From Trichopria drosophilae (Eukaryota; Arthropoda; Insecta; Hymenoptera; Diapriidae): a stretch of 64,000 nt of DNA. The translations under genes were made by a program, and so were the position numbers. The stretch covers positions 24,379,001-24,443,000 of the forward strand of contig CM059582.1 in NCBI GenBank assembly GCA_030407085.1, written 5' to 3'. The first letter of the stretch is position 1; every line of letters begins with the position of its first letter. The notes below the pieces were generated by a model. That model was not told where the DNA came from. It did no database searches and saw only the letters and a program-made list of their open reading frames with translations. Below are positions 24,986 through 37,070 of this stretch, piece after piece.

Positions 24986-27229
24986 GTAAGTTTTTAATAG
25001 GTATTAATGATAATTCATTTATTAATGAAGAAGTTTCTAAATATATATATAAAAGTTTACTGCGGATGATTAAGGACATCCCGTGCCAAATGGGTTACTT
25101 GTTTTAAAAATGCCACTGTTATGTATGTCTGTTCATGCAACATCTTTGCCCTTTGAAACGTTAAAAATCCCGATTCTTTATCATATTGGAGCATATTTTT
25201 AGTTTTTAAAACAACCGATTGTCTTCATTTCTAAGAAGAAGGAAATTAATAGTATTTGAATTTTCTCACATTCAAATAGAAAAGTACTATTTTGCTTCCT
25301 GTACGGAGGGAACGAATTAGCACTTTCTCTCCATGGGAAGCAAAAATAAGTACATAAGAGAGCTGATAATACTTCTCGACGTAACACATATTTCATTCAT
25401 ATAATGTTATTTATATAATCTCCTGAAAATGTAAAAAAACGTTATAATATTTAAGCAAAATAATATGCCATTATATGGGTCATTCTTCGAAAAAGTGTAA
25501 AATCGACGTATTTTTGTCCACAACATAAAAGATTATAAAAATAAAAATTTAAAGTTTAGATATATTCATTGGCTTGCTAATTACGTAAATACGAAGTAAT
25601 AATGCAGCAGCCATCGATACGCGTGAAATATGCAAGTAATTTAATTTTGTAATGGAAATTTTATATAAAAATGGCGAAATTTTCACTCTTAGCGAATGAG
25701 TGACTCATAAAGAGTAAGAATAAAAATAGTAACTTAATAATATTTATTTTATAAAACTCAAAACAGTTAAAATTATTATGGAAAATCATAAATTGATATG
25801 TTTAGTTATTTAAGCGATGTAAAAAAAGTTTCGATTATCGCATATTACTGATGATGGGCGATTAATACTGAAAGTAGTTAAGAAAATTGATGTTAAGTTC
25901 AATAAAAACCCGTTCTATAACTAATAAGAACGGAATTTCCGTAAATCACTACAATTATTGTACAAGAGGCTTACATGACAAGGGAGCTTACATGTCAACG
26001 CATTAACATGTTAAAATAAGAACAAAATAAATTTCGGTCAAATGCACTTCAGGCGTAAGAGTTTAATCTTTTCTTTATATTTTAAGATATTACTCGCTTT
26101 CTTAACATGCTAAATTAGCGTCGCAAATATGACAGGAGGCTTACAAGGAATAAACGTACTGGCCTTAGTTCTAACAATATTACTAAATTTGAGTTTGAAT
26201 TAGTTTTGAAATCAGTAATATTATACACACAATCCATAGTCTAAAAGTAATCGAAATGGTAGAACGATTGTCTGTATCTACATTTAATTTTTTTTGTACT
26301 GGAAATGGCATGTATTCTGTTATAGTGAAATTTTCACAGCACTATTTGTTTGTTATAAGTAAAACTGATCATAACCACTTTTAAACAAATTTAATCATTC
26401 ACATGAAAGAGAATGACAGTGATCGAAAACGTGTTATTTATACCTGGGGGCAGCCATGAGGCTTACATTTCGGACCTTTAGCAGTATGTGAAAATTGTAT
26501 AATGCGATTTGAACCAATTATCTCTTGTGCAATGTGTACATAAAAGTATAAGGCGCAAGAAAAAAAATGTTTGGAGAATAAATTCCATTATTTAGATAAA
26601 ATATTAACTGGGGACATAAAATTACACTTTTCTGGAGAAAACCCCATATTACACAATTATGTATGTTTAATGAGTAAACAAATTGGTGCTCTACTATTGG
26701 AAAATAGTATATACAACACTGGACAATCTTTGTAGTACAAATATTAAATTTGATTTAATACTCTCACAGCTTCATAACAAAATTCGGGTTTATACATACA
26801 TTGCACTAAATCAAAATGAACGATAAAAGCGTATTGGAAACATTTAATATAAGAAGTACTTCTACTCATCGTCATGAGTTGATTCAATGTTACCAAAAGT
26901 ACTATCAAAATATAGAAGAAAAGTTGTCAAAATTGTGATTCCTACACTAAGTGGACAATTTATATTTTATTATTAGATTATATGTATTTGATTTAATTCA
27001 TTTAAAGAGTGGAAAAGCGATGGAAAATATCCGATCGAAGAATTATTACTGGGTAAATGAAAAACAGGCTGTAACATATGATGTTGGTTATAACATTAGA
27101 AAAAGACGAAAGTTATCCAAACGTTTTTATTGTGAATTATAAATTAATATGATATACACCGCATACAATAACATTCATATATTATGTTATATTTACCCTC
27201 TTCAATAATTTGGAACTTTTCTGTTTTAG
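24986..27229 (+). other. Intron of gene A
   Basis: GTAAGT donor and TTTTCTGTTTTAG acceptor. Segments at about 25130-25440 and 26650-27230 align, with many differences, with the intron of gene B (37532-37800 and 37870-38200). About 25,450-26,640 has no counterpart in B that I can see. No embedded gene found. Confidence 0.75.
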
Positions 27230-28899
27230 TTAACCTATCGACCGCGGCTGATCTCGAGGCTAGTCTTTGGAGTATCGTAAGGGTTGGACCAGACCAAGAT
27301 ACAAGAGGATTAGTCACAGAATTCTGGTTTCCTGTATGGGAACATTCTTCAATTCGTTTTGGAAACTTTGGAAATATAACTGCCAGTTGTTCGTGTCTAT
27401 GGGGAACCACGGGGCCATCATGGCATGCTGCCAACGCTCAAGCAAACATTGTTCCAGGAGAGTCATATACAATAGGATGCAGTGGCGGGGCTTATTATGT
27501 CACGGGAATGAAAGTATATAATGGAGTGGGCTTTCTTGTATTTGTATACGCTTCTCGAGGAGAATATCCAGTGGGCCCATCTAATCACGCTCCTGAAAAT
27601 AAGAATCCGTCTGATGCACAAGCGTACGAATGGGATGCCGTTGCACTGATAAGGACATTCATCAATTTAGAATTGGCTGGGCGTGGGGTCGGGACATTTT
27701 TGGCTGCTGGATTTTTGATCGAGTTATGTGCTGATTTGTTTTTCCCCAAAGATGCACCAAAGGATCCATGGGATGAAGTAAAGGATAAGGTTAAAATAGA
27801 AATCGATAATGCTGTTTTCGCTGTGGTTGTCGCCACACTGGGAAATGATATTAAACCTATCGAGTTTCGAATAAGAGATATCAAAAACAACATAAATGAT
27901 TCCGACATTCGACGGTTGTATATAAATCTGGCTGATCAAATATATGGTTATGACACGAAATTCAGTTTTAAAGATCACGATGGCTTAGATAATACCCGAA
28001 TTAATATGGCAGTTCTTCGCTTTTACTCTCGAATGATTAATTTACAAATCAATTTCTATACATTTGGAGTCACTTACAGCAAAGATTTGAAATTGACTGA
28101 CAGTGATGTGAAGCGTTTAAAAAGATATTTAAAAGCTATTGTGCCTAGAGCTGTCGGACACGTAGAAAAATCTTATGCAGACAGAATACAGGATATTCTA
28201 TATAACGCTAATGTAGACAATTTCTTTAATCTCATGATGGGAGCGTATGCATCCGTAGAATGGAACGGTCGTGCCTATTATTACGATTGGTACAGAGTTG
28301 CGGCTCCTGACAAACTTCCAGAGTATGAAAATCGCACAGGACTTGGATACTCAGAATATTACGGTTATGCTTCACCAAATCTTTATAAACAAGCGTTTCT
28401 TTATCACGGAGCACCCCCGCTAACACCAAGAATGACGGGACCTATAACGAGAAGTCAGTGGACCGCTTTTCGAGTGTACCAATGTTGGAATGTTAACTTA
28501 TGCGGCTTGGAAACATGGTTCGACAATGGTGATTACCATGCAATGGGTGAATTATGGGACTCGCCTAAAGATAAAGTTGAATTTAATGGACGTCGTGTTG
28601 TTGGCTTAGTAACAGCTGGACAAGGATGTGTGCGTGGGTTGATATTTTTAATGGAAGATGAATCAAAATATACCTACGGACATTCGCATGATACGTGGCC
28701 CCGTGTATTTAGTAAACCACATTATTACATAGCTTCCATTTTCGTATCAAATGATTTACCTCGTTTGGGCAGTCAAATTGTAAACGTGGCTGTTTCATTC
28801 CAAATGCATCCCGACACATACAAACAATCAAATGATACAATACCTGACCGCATTCGTGATTTATTGGGAGAAATAAAAGACGAGTCATCGTTACAATAA
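27230..28899 (+). CDS. Secreted protein gene A, exon 2 (mature protein, family unrecognised)
   Basis: Uninterrupted exon encoding 556 of 576 residues; precursor numbering follows. N-terminal beta-rich part (about 30-155) with CSC (74, 76) and Cys104 in a GCSGGAYY motif. An Asn/Pro-rich linker (GPSNHAPENKNPSD, 136-149) leads to a hydrophobic helix (GVGTFLAAGFLIELCADLFF, 173-192). A charged helix-rich middle (about 197-350) follows, then a beta-rich C-terminal part (about 410-555) with three Cys. Several N-glycosylation sequons (NLS, NIT, NRT, NDT) suit a secreted protein. I do not recognise the family. A motif like YPVGPSN in the N-part resembles YTYGHSH in the C-part, so the two ends may be related lectin-like folds; this is inference. 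The frame continues upstream into the intron as far as 27184, so the first in-frame ATG there is not the true start. Confidence 0.88.
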
Positions 28900-29028
28900 T
28901 AGTACAATACTGCTCTACTAAATATGTACAGTTTTCGATCTGAGGCATTCCACATATTTTCACAAAATTTTAAGTAGAAGAGACGTAATTCGAATAAGAT
29001 ATTCGAATAATATTGGAAAACTTCACGA

Positions 29029-29059
29029 AATAAACGACTTGGTTAGGACAATGAATAAA
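29029..29059 (+). terminator. Poly(A) signals of gene A
   Basis: Two AATAAA hexamers at 29029-29034 and 29054-29059, 130-160 bp after the stop codon. Both are conserved in the near-identical 3' flank of gene B (first one at 40000-40005). Confidence 0.55.
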
Positions 29060-29999
29060 TTGTTTGTCCCAGCTATGCGACTTATTGCCTGAGATCCTGA
29101 CGAAAAATTGGTTGGGACGACCATGTGCAGTTGGCTGGATTTAAAATGGTTATGACAATCATTTTCTTCGTTGCATGTATTAAGTTTAATTAATTAAAGA
29201 ACAATTTTTTATTGTTATTTGTCCCGATACACCACACTGTAGTTCTAGAATATTTGAAGTGGACAAAAGCTTGTTTTTAAAATAAAATTGACGACTTATA
29301 AAATAGTTATTTTTTGTTAAACGATTTAATGAAATATTTTAAACATCAGTTTACAGTACTATTTTTATTTCTTTTAACAACTTAAAAAAATTCAAATTAT
29401 TTTACACTTCCTATTTCCTGCTCCTTCGGGAATAATTTTCTATGTTTCGATTATGTTAGTCTTTTGAAAAAATATCCTGTTATGGTTATAAAAGCTATGT
29501 GGCTCAACTAACAGTTAATGGTAAAGGAACTAACCCCAATTTATTTAATTAGATGTATGAAGCAAATATATAGTTGTAAAACCCAATTATCATCCAACCA
29601 ATTCGTTTTTTTTCTGTATTTGTACAGTGATCGATTTAAGGCGTCCAGACTTCGTAAAAGTATTATATATAAAATGTAAACCACTTCTATTTTCTCTCAG
29701 AAGTTCTAAAGGACAAGAATACTTATGGAATATAGTTAACCAGATGATTTCAATTTTTGTAATCGAACATAGACTTCATTTCCGCGATAAATGCTATAAT
29801 TATTTTTTTTATACTGTATATATCGCCATTCGTCTATTAGCATTGAATTAGCATGCGATACGTTTCGAAATACAAGATTCTTCAAGAACGGAAATGAGCC
29901 GATTGATTTTAGTTATTTAACTTAAACATTTGTTATAACATATATTTCGGCTGTTGATTGTAAATTCGCATACGATGCAGTTTTATGATGAACAAATTT

Positions 30000-31436
30000 T
30001 GTTCAGGCAAAAAACATCCTATCATAGCTCATCATTAGTTAATACTTAATCACTTTAACCCATAATTAATTAAATTTAATACACAGAAAGTTGAATATAC
30101 CAAATAAATAGTGAAATTTACTGAATAGAATATCGAATATATATTTCCTAACCGCCACAGTTGTTTAAAAGCTTGTTTCACACTCTCATAATGTCACTGT
30201 GGTACGAAATTCTTATATATAAGCCTGGCACATCCTATAACACTTGCAAGATTGAAACATGCCTTAGAGCATCCATTTATCGGCAGCTTCGCGAAAGAAT
30301 ATCCACGAAAATTTAAATATATGAGAAAGTCAATGTGTGTAAATATGATATTAATTGTATCTCTTTGTTTTCGTTAGCACCAGCGTATTTTTCGTGGATT
30401 TCAATTATATTTTTTTTTCAGTACGGTAATATAGTTATTAATAATATGTAGTAAAAGAATGCTGACAAACCAATGATTGCAGAAATGTGAACGAATAAAA
30501 TAATAGTTATACGTTTAATAAGCGTGACGTAGCTCTGCCAAAAAGCAAATCCCATTCGCCATGATTTCACTTCTGACTATGAATTAAATAGTATACAAAA
30601 TATTATTATACTTTCGTAATATGTAAATGTAACTGTACTAGAATTCATTTTAAAAATGGTGAAAAACATTTGTTTATTATCAGAAATAAAAATAATGCCT
30701 ACATACAATTTATACAGTTTCACATATTAGAAAGCTACGTGTCGTAATCGAAAAGGGAGAAAGAGGTGGGAGAAAGAGATGCGTGGGGGAAAAGATCAGG
30801 GAATTCGCGGCCCAGGAACCAAATTGCGATGCGATCGAGGAGCAGTAAGAATTGGCAAGGAGACCTGGGAAGTACCAAAACAAGTGGTGAGAAGACGGAC
30901 TTCTCGAAGAAGACATCGATATAAAACCGTACACCACGTTCATCTAGTGTATAGTTTTCTGTGAGGAGTGCCATCCATTTCAAATGGTCGCCAATTAAAT
31001 GGGCCGTCAACGATCATCTCACCTGACAGTGCACGACCGAAGGGTTTCCCCAGGTGCCGGGAAAAGGACGTACTTTGCCCTTCGGCAAAGTGAATGGTAA
31101 GATCTACTTCCAACCAAATAATCCCGATAGCTGAGATAAATCAGAATTCCTAATACCAAATTCTTTTCGTCTTCGACCAAAACCCGGACGCCACGAGTTC
31201 CAGCCATCTTTCCTCGTCACCACATTTTGGAAGTGTTCCTGAGGACGGCCATTTTGTGTGCGTCGCGGTCATCTCCAACGGCTCGCCAGGTTTTAATTGT
31301 GACCCTGCGCCTCTTTCTCCATTGCGTGCGCGATTTACTCAAAAATGACATAATTGTTGTAATTAGTTTACGAATTTTATTGTTTTTAAATTATGTGTGA
31401 TAATATTCCATTTGGGAATCCTTCGGAATATTACAA
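30000..31436. other. Interval after gene A duplication unit, no gene recognised
   Basis: Similarity to the 3' flank of gene B fades near 29990 / 40990. About 30,750-31,330 is clearly more GC-rich than its surroundings and has overlapping short frames on both strands. None has a recognisable motif. It may be a remnant of a mobile element. Confidence 0.35.
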
Positions 31437-31513
31437 CTTCTAAACGTCGTAAAAAGTGACGTATGCCTCTGAAGTAAGTCTTACAAGTAAGAACCAATGT
31501 ACCTGAATTTAAA
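31437..31513. repeat. Dispersed repeat family 2, copy 2
   Basis: Same ~77-bp block as 19317-19393 (AACTTCTAAACGTCGTAAAA ... TGTACCTGAATTTAAAA), with a small insertion after GTATGCCT. Confidence 0.8.
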
Positions 31514-31534
31514 ATACTCATTTGATCCAGTAAT

Positions 31535-31985
31535 TAAGTGTCCACTCTTGGTCCAGTGTACGTACATTTTGGATGTACATTAACTGGACATCCACCGAAC
31601 GTTCAAATATGTGCCGTCTGGTCGTTCCATGGAATAATAATGGACGTTCAGTGGACCTCATATGGACGTCCACTGAACCATATTTTATCCACCGTACGTC
31701 CATGTTTACTCCACATTCCGTACACAACCGTAGGCCTTTTGGACGTCCATACACCACTTATTTCGTCCATTTAATGGCCACACTTCGTCCATAGTACGTC
31801 CAAATTTCACCCAGAGTAGGTACACTCCTGGACGTACATTGGATGTACACCTCTCTCTCCTCTGGACGTACCATGGACGTACAATGGACGTCCCAAATGT
31901 GCAATATGGACGTCCAGTGGAAGTTCGTTCTGGACATAGCGTAGGTACATTGGACGTCCAATGGACGTACATATGCTGATTGGGG
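31535..31985. repeat. Degenerate GGACGT(C/A)CA palindromic repeat tract
   Basis: More than 15 short motifs of the type TGGACGTCCA, TGGACGTACA and GTACGTCCA occur on both strands at irregular spacing of roughly 20-40 bp. Because the motif is itself near-palindromic, several long overlapping open frames appear on both strands (WTS, VHWTS, RPYC-type peptides). These are artefacts of the repeat. Confidence 0.65.
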
Positions 31986-32450
31986 ATGAATTTACGGTGT
32001 TGTTCTAAGTGCCTCTTCCAGCTGAGCTTGCTGGCCATGGTGACTCCTAGATATTTTACTTCATCCACGAAGGTCAGCTGCTTTCCCTACCATTGCAGTT
32101 GGCACGTGTGATTCCATTTGTATTTTCTGGTAAATACAATGACTTTATTAGGATTGACGGATAAACCAGTGCTCGCACACCATCCACCGACCGTAAAGGG
32201 ATGCATCTCTCTTCGTTACCATAGTCTTTCTGTTGGAAAGCATTTTATGTATCCATGTGATTGGCACTTCAGGCGCCCTCGATGTCTAAAAACCGATTGC
32301 GAACTTTTACATTCCAGTTGTTCTCCAGTTGTAATGCCGTTTCCATGGAAAATCCAGCTCTGTATGCATGTTGATCCATATACTAATCGCTCAACTAGCT
32401 TCAATAAAAGGGATGTGAGGAAAGGAAAGCTTCAACGCTTTCGGTATGAA
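31986..32450 (-). pseudogene. LINE reverse transcriptase fragment
   Basis: Minus-strand translation gives GLSVNPNKVIVFTRKYK, a stop, then VDEVKYLGVTMASKLSWKRH. This matches the segment after the catalytic domain in Jockey/R1-like reverse transcriptases (GLxxNxxKTExxxFTxK...KYLGVxLDxxLxWxxH). Frameshifts and stops mark it as a dead fragment. Confidence 0.7.
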
Positions 32451-32458
32451 GATATCTT

Positions 32459-34368
32459 AGCATGTTGAAGTTTTGATCGATCATTGATCGAATTTTTTTG
32501 TTTTTTTCATAGTACCCTAAATAGGTAGAAAATAACATCTAATCACGAATAAAGTCGTTCTGACGCGCAAAAAAAATATTTACACGCGATTAAATGGCGA
32601 TAAAAGTGATTTAAGAATTATGAAAGAGAGGGTATATGGAGTGTATCAGAACAATTGATACGGGTGAATTTCACACACTTTCTTTTTTCATGAGCTATTT
32701 ATGTATCCCTAAGGAAGAGATCTGCACTTCGATCTAGTCCTCCGGATCCTCGGAAAAAATTCTAGACCGGTTCGAACATACGCAAAAATCAATCAACGTT
32801 GTAATATGGGGCTAAATTCAAGACCCCATATCTCGAGATATGGGAATTTCGCCCAACTTCTTTTTTCATGAGTTATTTATGTATCCCTAACGAAGACATT
32901 TGCACTTCGATCTAGTCCCCTGCATCCTTGGCAAAAATTCTGGAGCGGTTCGAACATACGCAAAAATCGATCAACGTTGCACGTATATGGGGCAAAATTC
33001 AAGACCCCATATCTCGGGCTACGGCAATTTCGCCCAACTTCTTTTTTCATGAGTTATTTATGTATCCCTAAGGAAGACATCTGCACTTCGATCTAGTCCC
33101 CTGCATCCTCGGAAAAAATTCTGGAGCGGTTCGAACATACGCAAAAATCGATCAACGTTGTACGTATATGGGGCAAAATTCAAGACCCCATATCTCGGGC
33201 TACAGCAATTTCGCCCAACTTCTTTTTTGATAAGTTATTTATGTATCCCTAAGGAAGACATCCGCGCTTCCATCTAGTCCCCTGCATCCTCGGAAAAAAT
33301 TCTGGAGCGGTTCGAACATACGCAAAAATCGATCAACGTTGTAGGTATATGGGGCTAAATTCAAGACCCCATATCTCGGGCTATGGGAATTTCGCCCAAC
33401 TTCTTTTTTCATGAGTTATTTATGAATCCCTAACGAAGACATTTGCACTTCGATCTAGTCCCCTGCTTCCTCGGAAAAAATTCTGGAGCGGTTCGAACAT
33501 ACGCAAAAATCGATCAACGTTGCACGTATATGGGGCAAAATTCAAGACCCCATATCTCGGGCTATGGGATCTTCCTTAGGGATACATAAATAAACTCCTA
33601 AAAAAAAAGTAGGGCGAAATTCCCATAGCCCGAGATATGGGGTCTTGAATTTTGCTCCATATACGTGCAAAGTTGATCGATTTTTGCGTATGTTCGAACC
33701 GCTCCAGAATTTTTTCCGAGGATGAAGGGGACTAGATCGAAGTGCAGATGTCTTCGTTAGGGATACATACATATATCGTGAAAAAAAAAGTTGGGCGAAA
33801 TTGCCATAGCCCGAGATATGGGGTCTTGAACTTTGCCCCATATACGTACAACGTTGATCGATTTTTGCGTATGTTCGAACCGCTCCAGAATTTTTTCCGA
33901 GGATCCGGGGGACTAGATCTAAGTGCAGATCTCTTCCTTAGGGATATATACATATATCGTGAAAAAAGAAGTTGGGCGAAATTGCCATAGCCCGAGATAT
34001 GGGGTCTTGAATTTTGCCCCATATACGTACAACGTTGATCGATTTATGCGTATGTTCGAACCGCTCCAGAATTTTTTCCGAGGATGCAGGGGACTAAATC
34101 TAAGTGCAGATCTCTTCCTTAAAGATACATAAGTAGCTCATGAAAAAAGAAAGTGTGTGAAATTCACCCGCATCGATTTTTCTCATACACTCCCTCTCTT
34201 TCATAATTCTTAAATTACTTTTATCGCTATTTAATCGCTTCTAAATATTTTTTTGCGCGTCAGAACGACTTTATTCGTGATTAGGTGTTATTTTCTACCT
34301 ATTTAGAGTACTATGAAAAAAAAAAAAAAAAAATTTCGATCAATGTTCGATCAAAACTTCAACATGCT
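32459..34368. mobile_element. Foldback transposon with internal ~215-bp tandem units and 8-bp target duplication
   Basis: Ends are AGCATGTTGAAGTTTTGATC on the left and its inverted copy ending at 34368. Both are flanked by GATATCTT (32451-32458 and 34369-34376), a perfect 8-bp target duplication. The interior holds about five direct units (each with TTTCGCCCAACTTCTTTTTT, AGGAAGACAT, GCGGTTCGAACATACG and CCCCATATCTCGGGC) to about 33570, followed by about three units in the opposite orientation. No transposase is encoded. The open frames at 33542-34132 are translations of these units. It sits in the 5' flank of gene B. Confidence 0.88.
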
Positions 34369-34376
34369 GATATCTT

Positions 34377-36193
34377 AGATTCATTCCAACCCGTAATATG
34401 ATATTGTAGACATTAAATAGACTCTACGGACTCTACGCCAAGGTCGCCAAGACCTTCAAGATTATCGAATATTCCCGATTGTTTCGTTGCAAAATTACCA
34501 GAAGGGTAAGAGTTTTGAAAACATAATTCATTTCGAAGCTCGTGGGTTATTCAGAGGATTATTTTTCAGATCGCGATTTTGGATTATACACCAATTATGA
34601 GGTTTCTCTGAGCTTAATGTCATATTGATATCAAGTTCAGAAAAACCTCAAAATTTGATGCATCCGACCTCTTATAGAACACATTCTGAGCTCATTCTAG
34701 ACTATTTTTTATTCTGATATCTGGGTTATCGCAACTCACAAATATTCTACGATTAGCCAAAATAGAAGTAAGAAAACTACTAATCTTGTTTAATATTCGG
34801 AACTTGAAGCTTATATTTTAATAGTTTCTTTTGGAAGCGCATTTTCATAAAATGTCTGCTTTTACTACTTTCTGCACACAAAAAAATCCCATTTTGCTTT
34901 TTTTTATTAAAATGAATAAAAACTATTCTGTGGACTGTCTTGAATTCTTCTGAAAGAAGTACATAATTTTATCTGGACTAATTTTCAACAATGCTACTCA
35001 ATGGTGCAATGTAAAAATACTGACTTTTTTGCAGATTTTTTGTTTTTGACGGTCATACTTTCATACATGTGATAAAAAAAAATATATATATATATTTAGT
35101 CATGAATTTGGAATATATAAACTAAACAGTAATGTGCAAATCGTAAAATTACACCGCGATACAAGTTTTAAAGTTTTTTAGAGCGAAAAATATATCCATT
35201 TTATTTAACGCGTTATCGTGCATCGGCATATACTATATTGTTATGTATTAATTATTGCGATAGCGGGCAATGATGACTTTAGTAGGCATGTCGTAAAAGA
35301 CATTGAAATTATTTCGATATAATATTTCTTTTTAGAGAATAAATAAATTGTTGACGTTAGATAATGGCCGATTTTGACAGATAATCAATATCTATTTAAG
35401 ACAGTATTTGGACCCCTAGAATATTTTGCTAATGGCCAAAATTTCGCCCGAAGAGCTATAAACCTCAATTATTATAAACCTTAAATAATGACAAAAATCT
35501 TCCCAAATATGTGGAGAAAGAATTACATTCGAAAAAGTTTTTTATTTTATCTTTAAATGTTTTATAATCCTCACGAGACCCAAGCTCCAAATATTCAAAA
35601 TATGCAAACGAATTTTCTATACATGTATGTATTTTGTATATTTTATGTAAAATTCAAAACAAATGTAATGTTGTATGCAAATTTAGAGATTTTTTCGGTT
35701 ATCCAGTTATTGCATATCTAGAAAGAGAGATGATATGAAATTTAAAATAAATCAGGCATTTTTCAAATATATTCACTTCTATTAATGCCAATTTCGTTTT
35801 TTCGCGAATTATAAGTGCACCACTCGAACGAACACCCTCCAAAATACCTCCTTTTCCATTTTTATTGCCCTTTTTTCACTGTTTCACGGTGCAGAATTTG
35901 CCGCATGTAAATTAGACATTCGAGAGTTAATTCTACTTTTAAAGTAACTACTAATATTTTGTTTCTAAGTTACATGTTGATGTGGATTCGATATACAACT
36001 TTATCATGCGGATTATGTAACATGCATTTAGTGAACTAATAACAATAATTACCTTTAAGTAGTATACAATTATATTGAGTATATCGCAGAAAACTTTGCA
36101 CATGCAGTATTTCTAAACAGCTTTAAGTTGTTTTTTTACTTACAATTATTATTGCGATAAATGCGAAATTATAAAAAGATAAAAAGTTCTTTT
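34377..36193. other. 5' flank of gene B, homologous to 24050-24840 with ~1 kb extra
   Basis: Sequence from GATATTGTAGACATTAAA onward follows the 5' flank of gene A. At about 34600-35630 it carries roughly 1 kb not present in A. That extra sequence starts with repeat family 1 copy 2 (34595-34735). Alignment with A resumes at TTTTGTATATTTT. No gene is seen here. Confidence 0.6.
34595..34735. repeat. Dispersed repeat family 1, copy 2
   Basis: Shares ATTATGAGGTTTCTCTGAGCTT, the CCTCTTATAGAACACATT block and TTTTTTATTCTGATATCTGG with 15945-16100. It marks the start of sequence inserted into the gene B flank relative to gene A. Confidence 0.65.
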
Positions 36194-36237
36194 TATAAAT
36201 AGCACCCTGAAAGATAAATATCACAGTGGGCACTTGG
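36178..36237 (+). promoter_or_regulatory. Promoter of gene B: GATA and TATA box
   Basis: GATAAA at about 36178, TATAAATA at 36194-36201, and a further AGATAAATAT downstream. The right half of the AGTCCAG/CTGGACT inverted repeat of genes A and C survives as TTGGACT near 36234, but the left half is lost. The ATG follows at 36273. Confidence 0.6.
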
Positions 36238-36272
36238 ACTTTGCATTGTGTTCAAAGTTCGACGACCATCGT

Positions 36273-36336
36273 ATGATGACATCCTTTACGCGAAAACGAA
36301 ATGTATTAGTGCTGGGAATCATTGCGTTATGTTGTG
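36273..36336 (+). CDS. Secreted protein gene B, exon 1 (signal peptide)
   Basis: ATG ATG ACA at 36273 opens 21 codons plus one base, ending at a GTAAGT donor (36337). It has one more codon than gene A but the same signal-peptide layout (FTRKRN, then VLVLGIIALCC). The phase-1 end joins exon 2 at 38201 across a 1,864-bp intron. Clear substitutions relative to gene A exon 1 contrast with the nearly identical second exons. Confidence 0.83.
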
Positions 36337-36429
36337 GTAAGTTTCTAATAAGTACTCTAAGTTAGTAAGTCAAGTTTCTAAGTATATTCTTTTATTATTT
36401 TTTGTTTGATTTATAAACGGACATTGCTG

Positions 36430-37070
36430 TCCTTAATACACTTGTAGGGATATAAAAATTACATACATAAGTATAAAATTTAAAATAAAGGACAAAATAT
36501 ACTACAAGTAACAAAACTTAGCTACTTCAAAATTGAACGATAATCTTTTGAATGTTTCTTCAGAATTACAGTCCCGAATAGTCGCTTGTAAATTCTAGGG
36601 ATGGGGGCGTAACACGCATAATTAGTTCTGAATGTTGTTTCACAAATTATCGCTTGTCCCGATAGGTCAGCGTCTAATGGAAATTTTAGAATTCGATAAA
36701 CAGTAGATAAGTCATTAAACGAGTGTAGCGATTTAATAGTGGAGAATCGGAATCTTAAAGCCACATCATTATAATTGTGGTCCAAACACGATATAGGCCG
36801 TCCTGCTTTAAAAGCAAGAAATCTAAGGGCTTTTCTCTGAACCGCTCAAGCATATTAATATCACTTTGGGTATATGGTGACCAAATATGAACAGCATATA
36901 TTAGGTGAAGAATTACTAAAGAGCTAATAAGATGAGCGATTATAACCGGATCTTAAAAATCCTTACTTGAATTAAATGCCTTTGAACAGGATTGAATTAA
37001 ATGGTTAGTAACACTGAAATTATTGCGAAATTGAATCCCGAGATCCACATGTTTAGTTACTCTAGTTAAA
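36430..37070 (-). pseudogene. LINE reverse transcriptase C-terminal fragment inside gene B intron
   Basis: Antisense to gene B. Translation shows VDLGIQFRNNFSVTNHLIQ, then IYAVHIWSPYTQSDINMLER, then KALRFLAF. This matches the C-terminal region of CR1/Jockey-like reverse transcriptases (VRPxLEYAxxVWSPYxxxxxxxLExVQRKFLRF). Stops and frameshifts are present. It is absent from the gene A intron, so it arrived after the duplication or was lost from A. Confidence 0.7.

Noticed and set aside
27184..27229. ATG-initiated start of the 571-codon frame of gene A (and the equivalents at 38479 and 56600)
   Set aside because: These lie in the intron or inside exon 2. A good 3' splice site precedes the conserved coding block, and all three genes have an upstream signal-peptide exon in matching phase.
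31518..32068. Long overlapping frames on both strands
   Set aside because: The left part translates the GGACGT repeat tract; only the first ~30 residues of the minus-strand frame ending at 32068 are real LINE sequence.
33542..34132. Several overlapping 70-100-codon frames with repeated peptides
   Set aside because: They are translations of the internal units of the foldback element.
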